Shown: positions 46,290 to 54,497, numbered from the stretch's first letter. The stretch: DNA of 64,000 nucleotides from Paracoccaceae bacterium (GCA_028150825.1 JAOGIM010000002.1:1-64000), one strand, 5' to 3'. The notes: generated by a model not told the origin, from the sequence alone. Made by a program: numbers and translations.

Positions 46290-47962
46290 TTTTGTTCCTC
46301 CTCGCCTGGTCGGTGACCATAATCTGAAGCCGCAGCATCGGCGCTGATGAGGCCAAAGTCGATATCTTGTGCAATGCGTTCGGGCGTTCTGTCCTTTGGA
46401 TCGCCGTAGCCTGCGCCGCCTGGGGTTAAGACTGTCAATCGTTGTCCTGCGGGAATTATCTGCTCACCTTTGGGGCGCAGTTTTGTCCCGTTACTCAGTG
46501 TTAAAGATCCAAGTTCGCCATTTTTGCCGCCCTCTCGACCACGAGGGGCGTGATTGATGCGGTCTAACGCCGCAAACAGTGAAATCGGAGCATCCTCGCT
46601 GCTCGATATTTCCAAAACTTGCCCCAAGCCTCCGCGAAACTCGCCAGCCCCGGCGGAATCTTGGCGGTATTCGCGCCGCCAAATAATCAGGGGAGAGACA
46701 CTTTCCGTGATCTCGACCAGAGACCCCATGACCCCGCTGGGGAATGCGGTGGCTGACAACCCATCCTTGCTCGGGCGCCCTCCCGTGCCACCGTTGTGGA
46801 CGAGTTCGGTTGCGAATTTTGTTTTGCTGGCATCTGTGTTGACGGAGTACCCGCCGCGCATCGGCAGGTCCCACAAACAACAGGTGCCCTCAGCTGGAAC
46901 AAGGCCCGGCACCGCTTGGTGCAAGCATCCGAACACCACATCGGGCAAAAGCTGTCCGACCACATGCCGCATCGCCACAGGGGCGGGATACTGCGCGTTT
47001 GTGATGCTGTTTTCAGGGGCTTTTATGACCAATGGTGCTAGCGCGCCTTCGTTATTTGGAATATCGGGGGCAAGTGCGCATTTCAGAGCAAAACACGCAT
47101 AGGCACTGGCATAGTTCAAAGGACAGTTAATGCCCTTGGCCGAGCGGCCAGAGGAGCCTGCGAAATCAACTATAACTTCACCGTCCGAAATGGTCATTGC
47201 CGCAACCAGATCAAGCGGTTCGTCGTAGCCATCGACGCGCATCTCGTAATGGTAGGTTCCTCTGGGCAGTTTATTGATCAGATCACGGGTACGCTCGCGG
47301 GAGGTGTCGATGATGTAGTCGGATATCTGGACAAGATCGGTGATCCCGATGTCGGCCAAGCATTCGGATGTGCGCCTGCTGCCACATTCAACGCAGGTCA
47401 TCAGGGCATATGTATCGCCCTCCACCTCGATGGGCACGCGACTGTTTGCTTTGAGGATGGTCATGAAGGTCTCGTCCAGCTTACCTGCATTGACCAGTTT
47501 AAAAATGGGAACAAACAACCCTTCGTCGAGCACGTCAGAACCGTCAGGGCCAAAGCCAAGCCCGCCAAGGTCAGCAAGGTGGCTGGTGCACGAAGTGAAC
47601 CCAATCAAAACACCTTGATGGAAACAGGGGCGCACCAGCATGAAATCGTTCAGATGACCCGCTGCTTTCCACGGATCATTGGTCAGATAGATGTCCTCGG
47701 GGTGCATATCCTCTAATGGGTATTTATCTAGAAAGTACCGTACAGAATTTGCCATGGTATTCACGTGCCCCGGCGTACCTGTGACAGCCTGCGCAATCAT
47801 ACGTCCCTTTAGATCGAACAGACCCGCAGACAGATCACCGGACTCGCGTACAATAGGATTGAAGGCTGTGCGCATGAGTGTCTGCGCCTGTTCTTCCACA
47901 ATCGCTATGAGCCTGTTCCAAAGAATTTGCAGCTCGATCACGCTCAGTTGCCGGTCGGTCAT
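46286..47962 (-). CDS. hyuB: Hydantoinase B/oxoprolinase-family subunit
   Basis: A 558-residue subunit that acts with HyuA as an ATP-dependent amide/ring hydrolase, related to 5-oxoprolinase, N-methylhydantoinase and acetone carboxylase. Signatures: SGDLSAGLFDLKGRMIAQAV near residue 40, PGHVNTMANSVRYF, DIYLTNDPWKAAGHLNDFML near 85, GFTSCTSHLADLGGLGFGPD near 117, and REYRQDSAGAGEFRGGLGQV near 433. Overlaps hyuA and the PLP gene by 4 bp each, so a stoichiometric complex is likely. Confidence 0.93.
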   Translation of the reverse strand: MTDRQLSVIELQILWNRLIAIVEEQAQTLMRTAFNPIVRESGDLSAGLFDLKGRMIAQAVTGTPGHVNTMANSVRYFLDKYPLEDMHPEDIYLTNDPWKAAGHLNDFMLVRPCFHQGVLIGFTSCTSHLADLGGLGFGPDGSDVLDEGLFVPIFKLVNAGKLDETFMTILKANSRVPIEVEGDTYALMTCVECGSRRTSECLADIGITDLVQISDYIIDTSRERTRDLINKLPRGTYHYEMRVDGYDEPLDLVAAMTISDGEVIVDFAGSSGRSAKGINCPLNYASAYACFALKCALAPDIPNNEGALAPLVIKAPENSITNAQYPAPVAMRHVVGQLLPDVVFGCLHQAVPGLVPAEGTCCLWDLPMRGGYSVNTDASKTKFATELVHNGGTGGRPSKDGLSATAFPSGVMGSLVEITESVSPLIIWRREYRQDSAGAGEFRGGLGQVLEISSSEDAPISLFAALDRINHAPRGREGGKNGELGSLTLSNGTKLRPKGEQIIPAGQRLTVLTPGGAGYGDPKDRTPERIAQDIDFGLISADAAASDYGHRPGEEEQK

Positions 47963-50046
47963 GGTGCGATCCTATCCAATATCAAATTCATTTTTCCATC
48001 CAAGTGGCCCGAAAAATGTCCGGTGACGAATGTTGTGGTTTGCGGTTCTTCAACAAGGACAGGTCCGCGCAGGGTGTCTCCTGATTTCAGGTCAGGACGC
48101 CAGAATGTGGGCACTGTTTGGAAACCTGTTTGCCTAGGTACGGACACAGCACGTACCCCTGAAGGTACTGCGGTGTTGGGTTCAGGTGCCTCCGATAAAG
48201 CCAAAGGTGCCTCGACATGTGTTGAAACCACCACCGACCATGACAGGACTTCAATGTCCCTGCCAGGGATCAAACGCCCATAAAGCTGACGGTAGCACCT
48301 ATCGTAAGTAGATTTGATCGCTGCGATATCTGCCGCTGTCAGCCCGCGTGCTGGGATTGGCACCTGAATCTCATGGCCCTGCCCAACATAGCGCATAAAG
48401 GCGGTGCGGCTTTCAACTAACTCGGTATCCTTTGCCCCTGCAACAACGATCTCATGCGCCTGCGCTGAAATACTGCTCAGCACATCATTCACCCGCGCCA
48501 GATTAAAATCCGTCAGCGTGGTATACAGGCTTTGCACCACCTCATAAGAAATCGGAGCGCTCAGAAACCCCAAAGCGGACCCGACACTGGAGTTCGCCGG
48601 CACGATAACACGGTTCATTCCCAGTTTCTCGGCCAACCGAACGGCATGCAGCGGCCCGCCACCGCCAAAGGCAATCATGCTGAAATGCGACAGATCAACA
48701 CCGTGTTCAACGCTGTGGATGCGCGCAGCATTCGCCATGTTTTCTTCGACCATTTCGGTAACGCCGAACGCGGCTTGATGTGCGGAAATGCCAAGTGGCT
48801 GGCCGACATCTTGGGTCATCGCGTCCTCAGCGGCCTTGGTGTTCAACCTCATCTTTCCTTCGGCAAAAGCGTCCGGATCGACGCGTCCAAGCAGCAGATT
48901 CGCATCTGTGACTGTCGCCTTTGTCCCACCTTTGCCATAGCAAGCCGCACCCGGCAAAGCGCCAGCACTTTCCGGCCCGATATTGAGGCGACCAACTTGG
49001 TCCACATGCGCAATTGATCCTCCGCCTGCGCCGATCTCAATCATCTCGATCACCGGAATACGCACCGGCATGCCGCTGCCTTTTTGGAAACGGGCCGAGC
49101 GGGCAATCTCGAAATTTCTGGCCGTCTTTGGCTTAAAGTCTTCGATCAACGAGATCTTTGCAGTTGTTCCGCCCATATCAAACGACAGCACTTTCGATTC
49201 ATCTAATTGCTGTGCGATCCGCGCAGCCAAAATGGCACCCCCGCTAGGACCAGATTCCACCAGCCGGATCGGAAATTTAATGGCGCTCTCTAATGTGGTC
49301 ATGCCACCGCCAGAGGTCATCAGGAAGATCGGGCAGGTAAAGTTTTTGTCATGAAACGCGACCTCTAGCGCGCGCAGATACCGCGCCATGATCGGTTGAA
49401 CATAAGCATTGCAGGCCGTTGTCATCAGACGTTCATACTCGCGGACTTCGGGGCAGACATCGCTGGAAAGTGTGATCTCGGCTTTGCACCCTTGTGCGAT
49501 CAAAAGGTCGCGCACCCGTTGTTCGTGCTTTGAGTTGGCGTAAGAGTGGAGAAAACCGATAGCAACCGCGCCTATGCCCTTTGCATTCAACTTATCACTT
49601 AGGGCAACAACAGCCGCTTCATCCAAGTCAATCAGGACGTTCCCACGCACATCCATGCGCTCTTTGACTGTGAAACGCAGGTTGCGCGGAATCAGTTGTT
49701 CAGGCTTGTCGATCATCAAATCGAACTGGTCGAACCGGCTCTCATAGGCAATCTCCAAACTGTCGCGGAACCCTTCTGTGGTGATCAGGGCCGTCTTTTC
49801 GCCTTTCCGCTCAATCAGCGCGTTGGTCGCCAAAGTTGTGCCGTGAATGAAGATATCGACGTCAGCTGAAGTGATTCCAGCATCGCTCAAAACGACTTCA
49901 ACGCCAGCCAAAACGCCCAGTTCTGGCTGCACCGTGTCTGTCGGCACTTTTGCCGTAAAAAGGCCCGTTGGAGTTTCAAGTACGATATCCGTAAACGTCC
50001 CGCCGATATCTGCGGCCAAGCGCGTTGAAGTTATATATTTCTTCAT
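47959..50046 (-). CDS. hyuA: Hydantoinase A/oxoprolinase-family subunit
   Basis: A 695-residue ATP-binding subunit. RLAADIGGTFTDIVLETPTG is the N-terminal phosphate-binding motif of the actin-like ATPase domain, VDIFIHGTTLATNALIERKG the second, and FDMGGTTAKISLIEDF near residue 285 the third; AFGGGGPLHAVRLAEKLGM near 455 is the conserved Gly-rich helix. The ATG at 50044-50046 with AGAGGAAAC upstream replaces the track start. First gene of hyuA-hyuB-PLP-racemase-ridA-lysR. The ring substrate is not predictable; hydantoins, oxoproline and related amides are all possible. Confidence 0.93.
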   Translation of the reverse strand: MKKYITSTRLAADIGGTFTDIVLETPTGLFTAKVPTDTVQPELGVLAGVEVVLSDAGITSADVDIFIHGTTLATNALIERKGEKTALITTEGFRDSLEIAYESRFDQFDLMIDKPEQLIPRNLRFTVKERMDVRGNVLIDLDEAAVVALSDKLNAKGIGAVAIGFLHSYANSKHEQRVRDLLIAQGCKAEITLSSDVCPEVREYERLMTTACNAYVQPIMARYLRALEVAFHDKNFTCPIFLMTSGGGMTTLESAIKFPIRLVESGPSGGAILAARIAQQLDESKVLSFDMGGTTAKISLIEDFKPKTARNFEIARSARFQKGSGMPVRIPVIEMIEIGAGGGSIAHVDQVGRLNIGPESAGALPGAACYGKGGTKATVTDANLLLGRVDPDAFAEGKMRLNTKAAEDAMTQDVGQPLGISAHQAAFGVTEMVEENMANAARIHSVEHGVDLSHFSMIAFGGGGPLHAVRLAEKLGMNRVIVPANSSVGSALGFLSAPISYEVVQSLYTTLTDFNLARVNDVLSSISAQAHEIVVAGAKDTELVESRTAFMRYVGQGHEIQVPIPARGLTAADIAAIKSTYDRCYRQLYGRLIPGRDIEVLSWSVVVSTHVEAPLALSEAPEPNTAVPSGVRAVSVPRQTGFQTVPTFWRPDLKSGDTLRGPVLVEEPQTTTFVTGHFSGHLDGKMNLILDRIAP

Positions 50047-50075
50047 TTTTGTTTCCTCTGAAAGGCCAGTCACCA

Positions 50076-50143
50076 ATGGAGGTATTGGATTGATTTAAAT
50101 CAAGGAAACGAATTGTTTTTATGGAGGTATCGAATTTTTCGAT
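50076..50143 (-). promoter_or_regulatory. hyuA upstream region: LysR-type dyad and repeated ATGGAGGTAT
   Basis: ATCGAA-ttt-TTCGAT at 50129-50143 is a perfect 6-bp dyad containing the T-N11-A pattern of LysR boxes, 83 bp before the hyuA start. The ten-mer ATGGAGGTAT occurs twice (50076-50085 and 50121-50130), the second copy running into the dyad. These are reasonable recognition and activation sites for the LysR regulator at the operon end. Confidence 0.45.
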
Positions 50144-50262
50144 TTCCCGAATATACTATTGATTTCAAGAAGTCTGACAGAGAGCGGCTGTCCGTCGTCA
50201 GGGTTTTTGGAACCAAAGGCGGCCTAACCTAAGAGAGAGTTTGGCTCATCTGGTTGATTTGA

Positions 50263-50595
50263 TTATGCGGCTCGCAGGCGGTGATGCAAGCGTCGCGTTT
50301 CAAGCGTCTTTTGTTTGATCCTTTCACGTTGTTTTAGAATGGCTTTGTCACGTCCGAAGTAGACGTCCGCGGGTGTGACGTTGTTGATGCTCTCGTGATA
50401 GCGCTGATGATTGTAGTGGTCGACGAAGGCTTCGATCTGGGCTTCGAGATCACCTGGTAAGAAGTAGTTCTCCAGCAGGATTCGGTTCTTCAATGTCTGA
50501 TGCCAGCGTTCGATCTTGCCCTGGGTTTGCGGGTGATACGGCGCACCGCGAGAGTGCTTCATGCCTTTGTCCTGCAGCCATGCGGCCAGATCGCC
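50263..50595 (-). pseudogene. IS3-family transposase, C-terminal remnant
   Basis: About 110 codons match the C-terminal end of the rve integrase core: GDLAAWLQDKGMKHSRGAPY, HPQTQGKIERWHQTLKNR, the catalytic Glu lying in GKIERWH, then AQIEAFVDHYNHQRYHESIN. The preceding codons of the ORF (to 50655) are an unrelated frame of the interrupted gene upstream, so the two Asp residues and the DNA-binding orfA are missing. The inverted repeat at the IS end could not be fixed; a candidate lies near 50180-50210. Confidence 0.85.
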
Positions 50596-50761
50596 AGGCT
50601 TTGTAGCTGCCCGTTTTAAGCGTGGCCCGCATAAGGCCTTTGACCTGCTTCTCACTCAGCCCATACTGCTCTTTAATATCACCAAAACTCACATGATCAG
50701 ATAGAGCCATTTGCACGATATCGCTTATGTGTTCTGGCGGCATATCATCAGTTTCAATCAT
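50591..50761 (-). pseudogene. TIGR03643/DUF2805-like gene truncated by the IS remnant
   Basis: Starting at the ATG 50759-50761 the frame gives DMPPEHISDIVQMALSDHVS, FGDIKEQYGLSEKQVKGLMR and ATLKTGSYKAWR, a near-complete TIGR03643-type helix-turn-helix-like small protein. At about 50594 the sequence switches to transposase DNA, replacing the usual basic C-terminus with an out-of-frame tail. The gene was therefore cut by the insertion. Family function unknown. Confidence 0.7.
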
Positions 50762-50924
50762 ACTGTATGAAATAAGCCCCTGCGCGGTGAACGCAAGCAT
50801 GCAAAGAAAGCCCTAATTGCGTCATCAATGCTGCTATATGCGGATAAAGCTAAGTTTTCGTTTGATCTGAACAAGTTTTACTGCAATCTCGCCGCAATCG
50901 TTTTCCAACTATGGCAGAAATCAA

Positions 50925-51131
50925 ATGGAAGTCAGTGTCCGCGACAACAATGTCGATCAAGCCCTTCGTGCGCTTAAGAAAAAACTACAACGCGAGGGTG
51001 TGTTTCGCGAGATGAGATTGAAAGAGCATTTTGAAAAGCCATCTGTGCGCAAAGCTCGTGAGAAAAAAGAAGCTGTTAGCCGTCAACGCAAGCTTGCTCG
51101 CAAGAAGGCTGAACGCGAAGGCATGCTGTAA
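50925..51131 (+). CDS. rpsU: 30S ribosomal protein S21
   Basis: A 68-residue basic protein, [20 protein letters not shown] then [20 protein letters not shown], with the Lys/Arg-rich C-terminal tail ([14 protein letters not shown]). Full length and normal. No good ribosome site is visible upstream, as is often the case for this gene. It is a core gene surrounded by accessory DNA, and its stop codon lies inside a 17-bp palindrome shared with the convergent recombinase. Confidence 0.96.
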   Translation: MEVSVRDNNVDQALRALKKKLQREGVFREMRLKEHFEKPSVRKAREKKEAVSRQRKLARKKAEREGML

Positions 51132-51140
51132 ATTACAGCA
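51124..51140. repeat. 17-bp palindrome spanning both stop codons of rpsU and the recombinase
   Basis: TGCTGTAA-A-TTACAGCA is a perfect palindrome about the base at 51132. The left arm ends rpsU (CTG TAA) and the right arm ends the convergent recombinase gene (CTG TAA on the minus strand), with one base between the stops. It could be a recombinase core site, a bidirectional terminator stem, or coincidence of two Leu-stop ends. Confidence 0.5.
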
Positions 51141-51699
51141 ACTCCACCGCCTCACTCAGCTGCTCAGAATTTACATCAATGTAGCGCTGTGTCGTCGATA
51201 TATGCGAATGCCCTGCCAATTCAGCCAGCAACCGCACTCCTACACCCTTGTTCGCAAGCCGCGTAATGTAAGTGCGTCTCCCCGAATGGCTTGATGCATC
51301 CTTGAGCCCCACAGCCTTGTAGATATCCAAAAACAGCTGACACATGGTGTTGGCTGAGAAGTGCCCGCCTTTTTGGCTCTTAAACAGCGGATGCTGTGGA
51401 TTGCCCAAGTATTTAATCGCACCATAGTCTCCAAGCGCCTTACGAAGCCGCTGATTGAGATACACAGTTCTGCGCTGCCTGCCTTTGCTTTGGTCCACGC
51501 CCAGAATGAACTGTTCCCGCACAGCGCCGGTGTCATCAAATACGTCTCCTAGTTTAAGCGCCGCAATTTCTTTGGCGCGTAGGCCTGCATAAAAGCTAAC
51601 CATGAATATTGTCGTGTCACGAACTGGATGACGGCGACTGCGGCAGTAGTGTAATACTCTGCGGAACTGTGCTTCGTTTAGTGTTTGTGCCTGCCGCAT
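51133..51699 (-). CDS. Tyrosine recombinase, catalytic domain only
   Basis: A 188-residue recombinase that consists of the catalytic domain: Arg in FYAGLRAKEIAALKLGDV near residue 41, a beta strand with VDQSKGRQRRTVYL, the HSGRRTYITRLANKG box near 138, LAGHSHISTTQRYIDV with His near 160 and nucleophile Tyr near 168. The core-binding domain is absent, like several short plasmid or ICE recombinases, and the clean ATG with AAGGAG argues that it is a real short gene. Tail-to-tail with rpsU. Confidence 0.87.
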   Translation of the reverse strand: MRQAQTLNEAQFRRVLHYCRSRRHPVRDTTIFMVSFYAGLRAKEIAALKLGDVFDDTGAVREQFILGVDQSKGRQRRTVYLNQRLRKALGDYGAIKYLGNPQHPLFKSQKGGHFSANTMCQLFLDIYKAVGLKDASSHSGRRTYITRLANKGVGVRLLAELAGHSHISTTQRYIDVNSEQLSEAVELL

Positions 51700-51971
51700 C
51701 TCAAAGCTCCTTAAACATAATGTTTTGTTAGCTCTGAGTATAAAGTCTGAGGTTTAGGTTGGGCGACCGAAATCTGCCAATAAATATCTCCAATGATCTC
51801 AATGAGATCAGCTATAATCTCATGCAATGCATGTTCTATGAGGTTTTATGTTGATGAGCGTTTTACCGCCTTTTACAGTTTCTAACGTGAAACGGTGCAA
51901 ACAAAAATTCCATTGATTTTTTTATACTGTTTGGAAGTTTAAATATCTATTTTATGGACAACGAGTCACAG

Positions 51972-52853
51972 CTACTCATTCCTCTGGCGTTGTTCTCTCC
52001 AGAGGATAGTCAGGCCAGAAAATATTATTAAGAAAATGCCAGGGAATAGGGTGTCGATTGGAAATTCATCAAAAATGAACCATCCAAAGCAAAAGGCAGT
52101 GATGATGCCAAAATAACTAAAGGGCGCAAGAACTGCTGCTGGCGCATTACGGAAAGCATACATTAAGAAAATAACGCCAAAGCCGCCACATATAGCCATA
52201 CTAAAAATTAACAATCCGTCTTTAAATGATTGAATTGGACTGAAATCAACAGTTGCAGTAGCCAATAAAATGGCCCCGAATGCTGCTGCTGAAGCGGAGT
52301 ACAAATATAAAATGGCGCTTGAAACTGATTTATCGAAACTTCTTAAAGTGACCATAGAAGCCGCGTAACAAAATGCTGCTCCAATGGGCATTAAGGCAGT
52401 CCAAGTGAATACGTCGGAGCCGGGCCGAACAATGAAAAGAGCGCCAGTAAAACCGAGTGCAATAGCACCCCACCTCCAAGCGCCAACTTTCTCTCTGTAA
52501 AAAAATATCGCAATTAATACGACAAATACTGCATTTGTTTGACCCAATGCGGATACTGTTGCTAATTCTAGATTAGCCAAGGCTGTGTAAAAAAGGAGTT
52601 GCGCTACGGCGACAAAAAAGCCCCTTCCAAACGCTAGTTTCCATTGTTTAATTCTGTAGGCACCAAGAGAAAAACTGAGCTCACGCGTGTATGCCAAAAG
52701 AACGACAGTAGGCAGAACTCCTAAAACATTGCGGTATACTGAGAGCTCTTGTGGAGAATAACGTGCTGATAAAAAACGTACATGTACAGCCATCAAATCG
52801 AAACAAACATAAGCCAATAAACAAACGAGAATTGCGCGAATATTAGATGGCAC
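51972..52853 (-). CDS. EamA-family (DMT) membrane exporter
   Basis: A 293-residue drug/metabolite transporter with ten predicted membrane helices in two EamA repeats (ILVCLLAYVCFDLMAVHVRF..., LATVSALGQTNAVFVVLIAI, RWGAIALGFTGALFIVRPGS; second repeat ending FPGIFLIIFSGLTILWRE). GTG start with GAGG five bases upstream. It likely exports a small metabolite; the substrate is unknown. Stands alone. Confidence 0.9.
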   Translation of the reverse strand: MPSNIRAILVCLLAYVCFDLMAVHVRFLSARYSPQELSVYRNVLGVLPTVVLLAYTRELSFSLGAYRIKQWKLAFGRGFFVAVAQLLFYTALANLELATVSALGQTNAVFVVLIAIFFYREKVGAWRWGAIALGFTGALFIVRPGSDVFTWTALMPIGAAFCYAASMVTLRSFDKSVSSAILYLYSASAAAFGAILLATATVDFSPIQSFKDGLLIFSMAICGGFGVIFLMYAFRNAPAAVLAPFSYFGIITAFCFGWFIFDEFPIDTLFPGIFLIIFSGLTILWREQRQRNE

Positions 52854-53167
52854 TATACCTCAATTCCAAAAACAAAAGAGCCTTTGTCGCATCAGCAGTC
52901 TCCCTCAAACTGCACAAAGTCAAGTGTGTCACATTTTGCTTTGTAAAGAGAGTAAGAAGATCCATTCAAGCGAACCACGTTTGAGACGGTTTTCTGCGAA
53001 AGTTGATAAATAAACATATAGGCAAAAACACAGGCTGAATAAGGCAAAGTAAACGAGATCAAGATTGGCGCGTCGATTATAATTGCGCTGTGGTGATGTA
53101 CTTTGAAAACGTCAGCATAAATCGAACTGCCCGTTGTTCGTCTTTTTTGCACTACCCTGCTGCTAGC
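52854..53167. other. Intergenic, no convincing gene
   Basis: The 99-residue minus-strand ORF at 52892 has no ribosome site, no recognisable domain and an odd composition, and is not called. Nothing else is seen before the inverted-repeat-rich block that starts at 53168. Confidence 0.4.
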
Positions 53168-53500
53168 AGGATGCCTTAAACGCAATCCCACTGGAGAGAC
53201 ATCCTTTTATCCTGAAAAATCGGAAGTGATATGACGTTTGCAAAGTCGTAATGGTTGAGAAGGAACGCCTTCTACAAGTGAGACGGAAGACAACCCCGCA
53301 AGGGATCCGTCACTGCACAGGGTTGCCTGACCGTATGGGTCCTGTGTATGCGTGTGATACGCCAGTAAAAGAGATGATCGCAAAACCTGCTCTTCCCTGC
53401 AAAGGGTTTGGTGATACGGGCTGACAAGCGATGTGCAATAAACGCATTGAGCAGTTTTAGATCGACGCCTTTGCAGGCGTTGATCTGACTGCTCTTTGCA
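53168..53500 (+). ncRNA. Candidate structured RNA (series of perfect inverted repeats)
   Basis: About 330 bp without a supported gene carry many helices: AGGATG/CATCCT (53168, 53200); AGAAGG-aacg-CCTTCT (53258-53273); GACGGA/TCCGTC (53282, 53306) enclosing CCC-GCAA-GGG, a GNRA-type tetraloop; CACAGG/CCTGTG (53316, 53341); and GAGCAGT (53449) paired with ACTGCTC (53488) around the ten-base stem GATCGACGCC/GGCGTTGATC. The same GAGCAG can pair instead with CTGCTC at 53387, giving two exclusive folds. Two overlapping minus-strand ORFs here have no coding character. Family not recognised; strand assumed + because GNRA and exclusive pairings read well that way. Confidence 0.4.
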
Positions 53501-53637
53501 ATCTCGAATAAAAGAAACCAAATCAATTCAACTTAATCAGTTAAGACGAAGTATCTGAGTTCGGCGATAGCTGAACACTCGTAGATGCGTAGCAGATGCG
53601 ATTGACGATAAAGATATTAAAGCAGTTCCTACTAAGC

Positions 53638-53979
53638 CTAATACTCTTCTCCAAGCATTATTGTGAGCACACGTCTGGTTACATGTGGATCACTTGGATC
53701 AGGGCTGTGGTTCATCAGATCAAGGTCGTAGTAATCGATCTTCCAGAAGACAGTATTGCCTTCATACTCAATGGCCCCAAAGTCATGTTCACCAAATGGA
53801 TCATTGCGTTCAGAGAAGTCATCAAAACTCTTCACCAAGTTTAAGATGCAATCCACAGCGTCGTTACCCAGTAAATCTATGCCTTGTGTGATGATGATTT
53901 TGCAATTGGTGAGGGTGGTGCGGGCTTGATCGTTTAGAAGTGCAATTGATTGGGTTGTTCTGTCAACGTTGTGCTGCAA
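53638..53979 (-). CDS. DUF3768 family protein
   Basis: A 113-residue protein recognised as DUF3768 from QSIALLNDQARTTL, QGIDLLGNDAVDCI, DDFSERNDPFGEHDFGAIEY, FWKIDYYDLDL and the C-terminal RRVLTIMLGEEY. The start is TTG at 53977-53979, supported by AGGAG six bases upstream. The family is frequent on alphaproteobacterial plasmids and integrative elements; function unknown. Its start is 20 bp from the direct repeat at 53999. Confidence 0.88.
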   Translation of the reverse strand: MQHNVDRTTQSIALLNDQARTTLTNCKIIITQGIDLLGNDAVDCILNLVKSFDDFSERNDPFGEHDFGAIEYEGNTVFWKIDYYDLDLMNHSPDPSDPHVTRRVLTIMLGEEY

Positions 53980-53998
53980 GCCTAGCTCCTTTTACGGA

Positions 53999-54345
53999 AG
54001 CATATGCTCAACGATATGATTGGACGACCGGAGATTTGGTGTGAGTTTATATGCGCAAGCCTTTGGTCCTAGGTTGCCTAGAACCAAAAAATAAGCGGCG
54101 TTGTGAAGCAAGTGTTTTGATACTCGGCTTTACAACAGTAATTCTACTATGGGGCAAACACAGTCGGGTGACCCACTATGGGCCAACATTGTGTTCCCAC
54201 AGTCTTCGCCGGTTTTGGTGTGCCCACAGTCTCCCGTTGTGCGCAGCGCAATGAGATAAATAACTGTGTAAGTTATTAAGGGAGATATTTATGAGCGTAA
54301 AATTATTAGAGCACATACGCGATGAATTGAGAGGTTCTGGTGCAA
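53999..54345 (+). repeat. Long direct repeat, left copy
   Basis: It matches 57317-57663 with a constant offset of 3318 bp and no gaps. Bases 54081-54277 are identical to 57399-57595 (197 bp); the flanks are diverged. It opens with the palindrome AGCATATGCT, contains CCCActaTGGG and a direct repeat GTGTtCCCACAGTCT / GTGTgCCCACAGTCT, and ends with AATAAC-tgtgtaa-GTTATT just before the start of a small gene whose first 16 codons are also shared. Confidence 0.92.
54259..54277 (+). promoter_or_regulatory. AATAAC-N7-GTTATT inverted repeat before a small gene
   Basis: A perfect 6-bp dyad that ends 13 bp before the ATG at 54291, overlapping the leader and immediately before AGGGAG. The second repeat copy has the same dyad extended to 7 bp (57576-57596). 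The position suits an operator or a leader hairpin controlling translation of the small protein. Confidence 0.4.
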
Positions 54346-54497
54346 TTCAAAACACACCAGAGTTTTGTACTGGCTGGCTGGGAAGAAGTGAGGGTTACAT
54401 AAGAACACTGCGTTTCCATGAATTAGAACCCAGTGTGGAAGCGCTAAGTGTGTGTTCCCACAAACTTGGACATTATACTAGCAGATTGAGATCATAG
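54291..54497 (+). CDS. Small protein, DUF6626-like
   Basis: A 68-residue protein, MSVKLLEHIRDELRGSGAIQ, then EFCTGWLGRSEGYIRTLRFH and a basic C-terminus. It resembles the short alphaproteobacterial proteins that I associate, with moderate certainty, with DUF6626; the WLGRSEGYIRTLR part suggests a helix-turn-helix-like element. AGGGAG lies upstream. It follows the left repeat copy; the right copy starts another small gene with a similar N-terminus. Confidence 0.7.
   Translation: MSVKLLEHIRDELRGSGAIQNTPEFCTGWLGRSEGYIRTLRFHELEPSVEALSVCSHKLGHYTSRLRS

Noticed and set aside
52892-53191. 99-residue minus-strand ORF
   Set aside because: No ribosome site and no family resemblance; its start falls inside the structured block.
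53207-53526. Two overlapping minus-strand ORFs (104 and 84 residues)
   Set aside because: They lie on the inverted-repeat-rich RNA candidate and have non-protein-like composition.
54051-54254. 67-residue ORF in each repeat copy (also 57369-57572)
   Set aside because: Identity comes from the shared DNA; one copy starts at ATG and the other only at TTG, with no ribosome site, so a non-coding role of the repeat is more likely.
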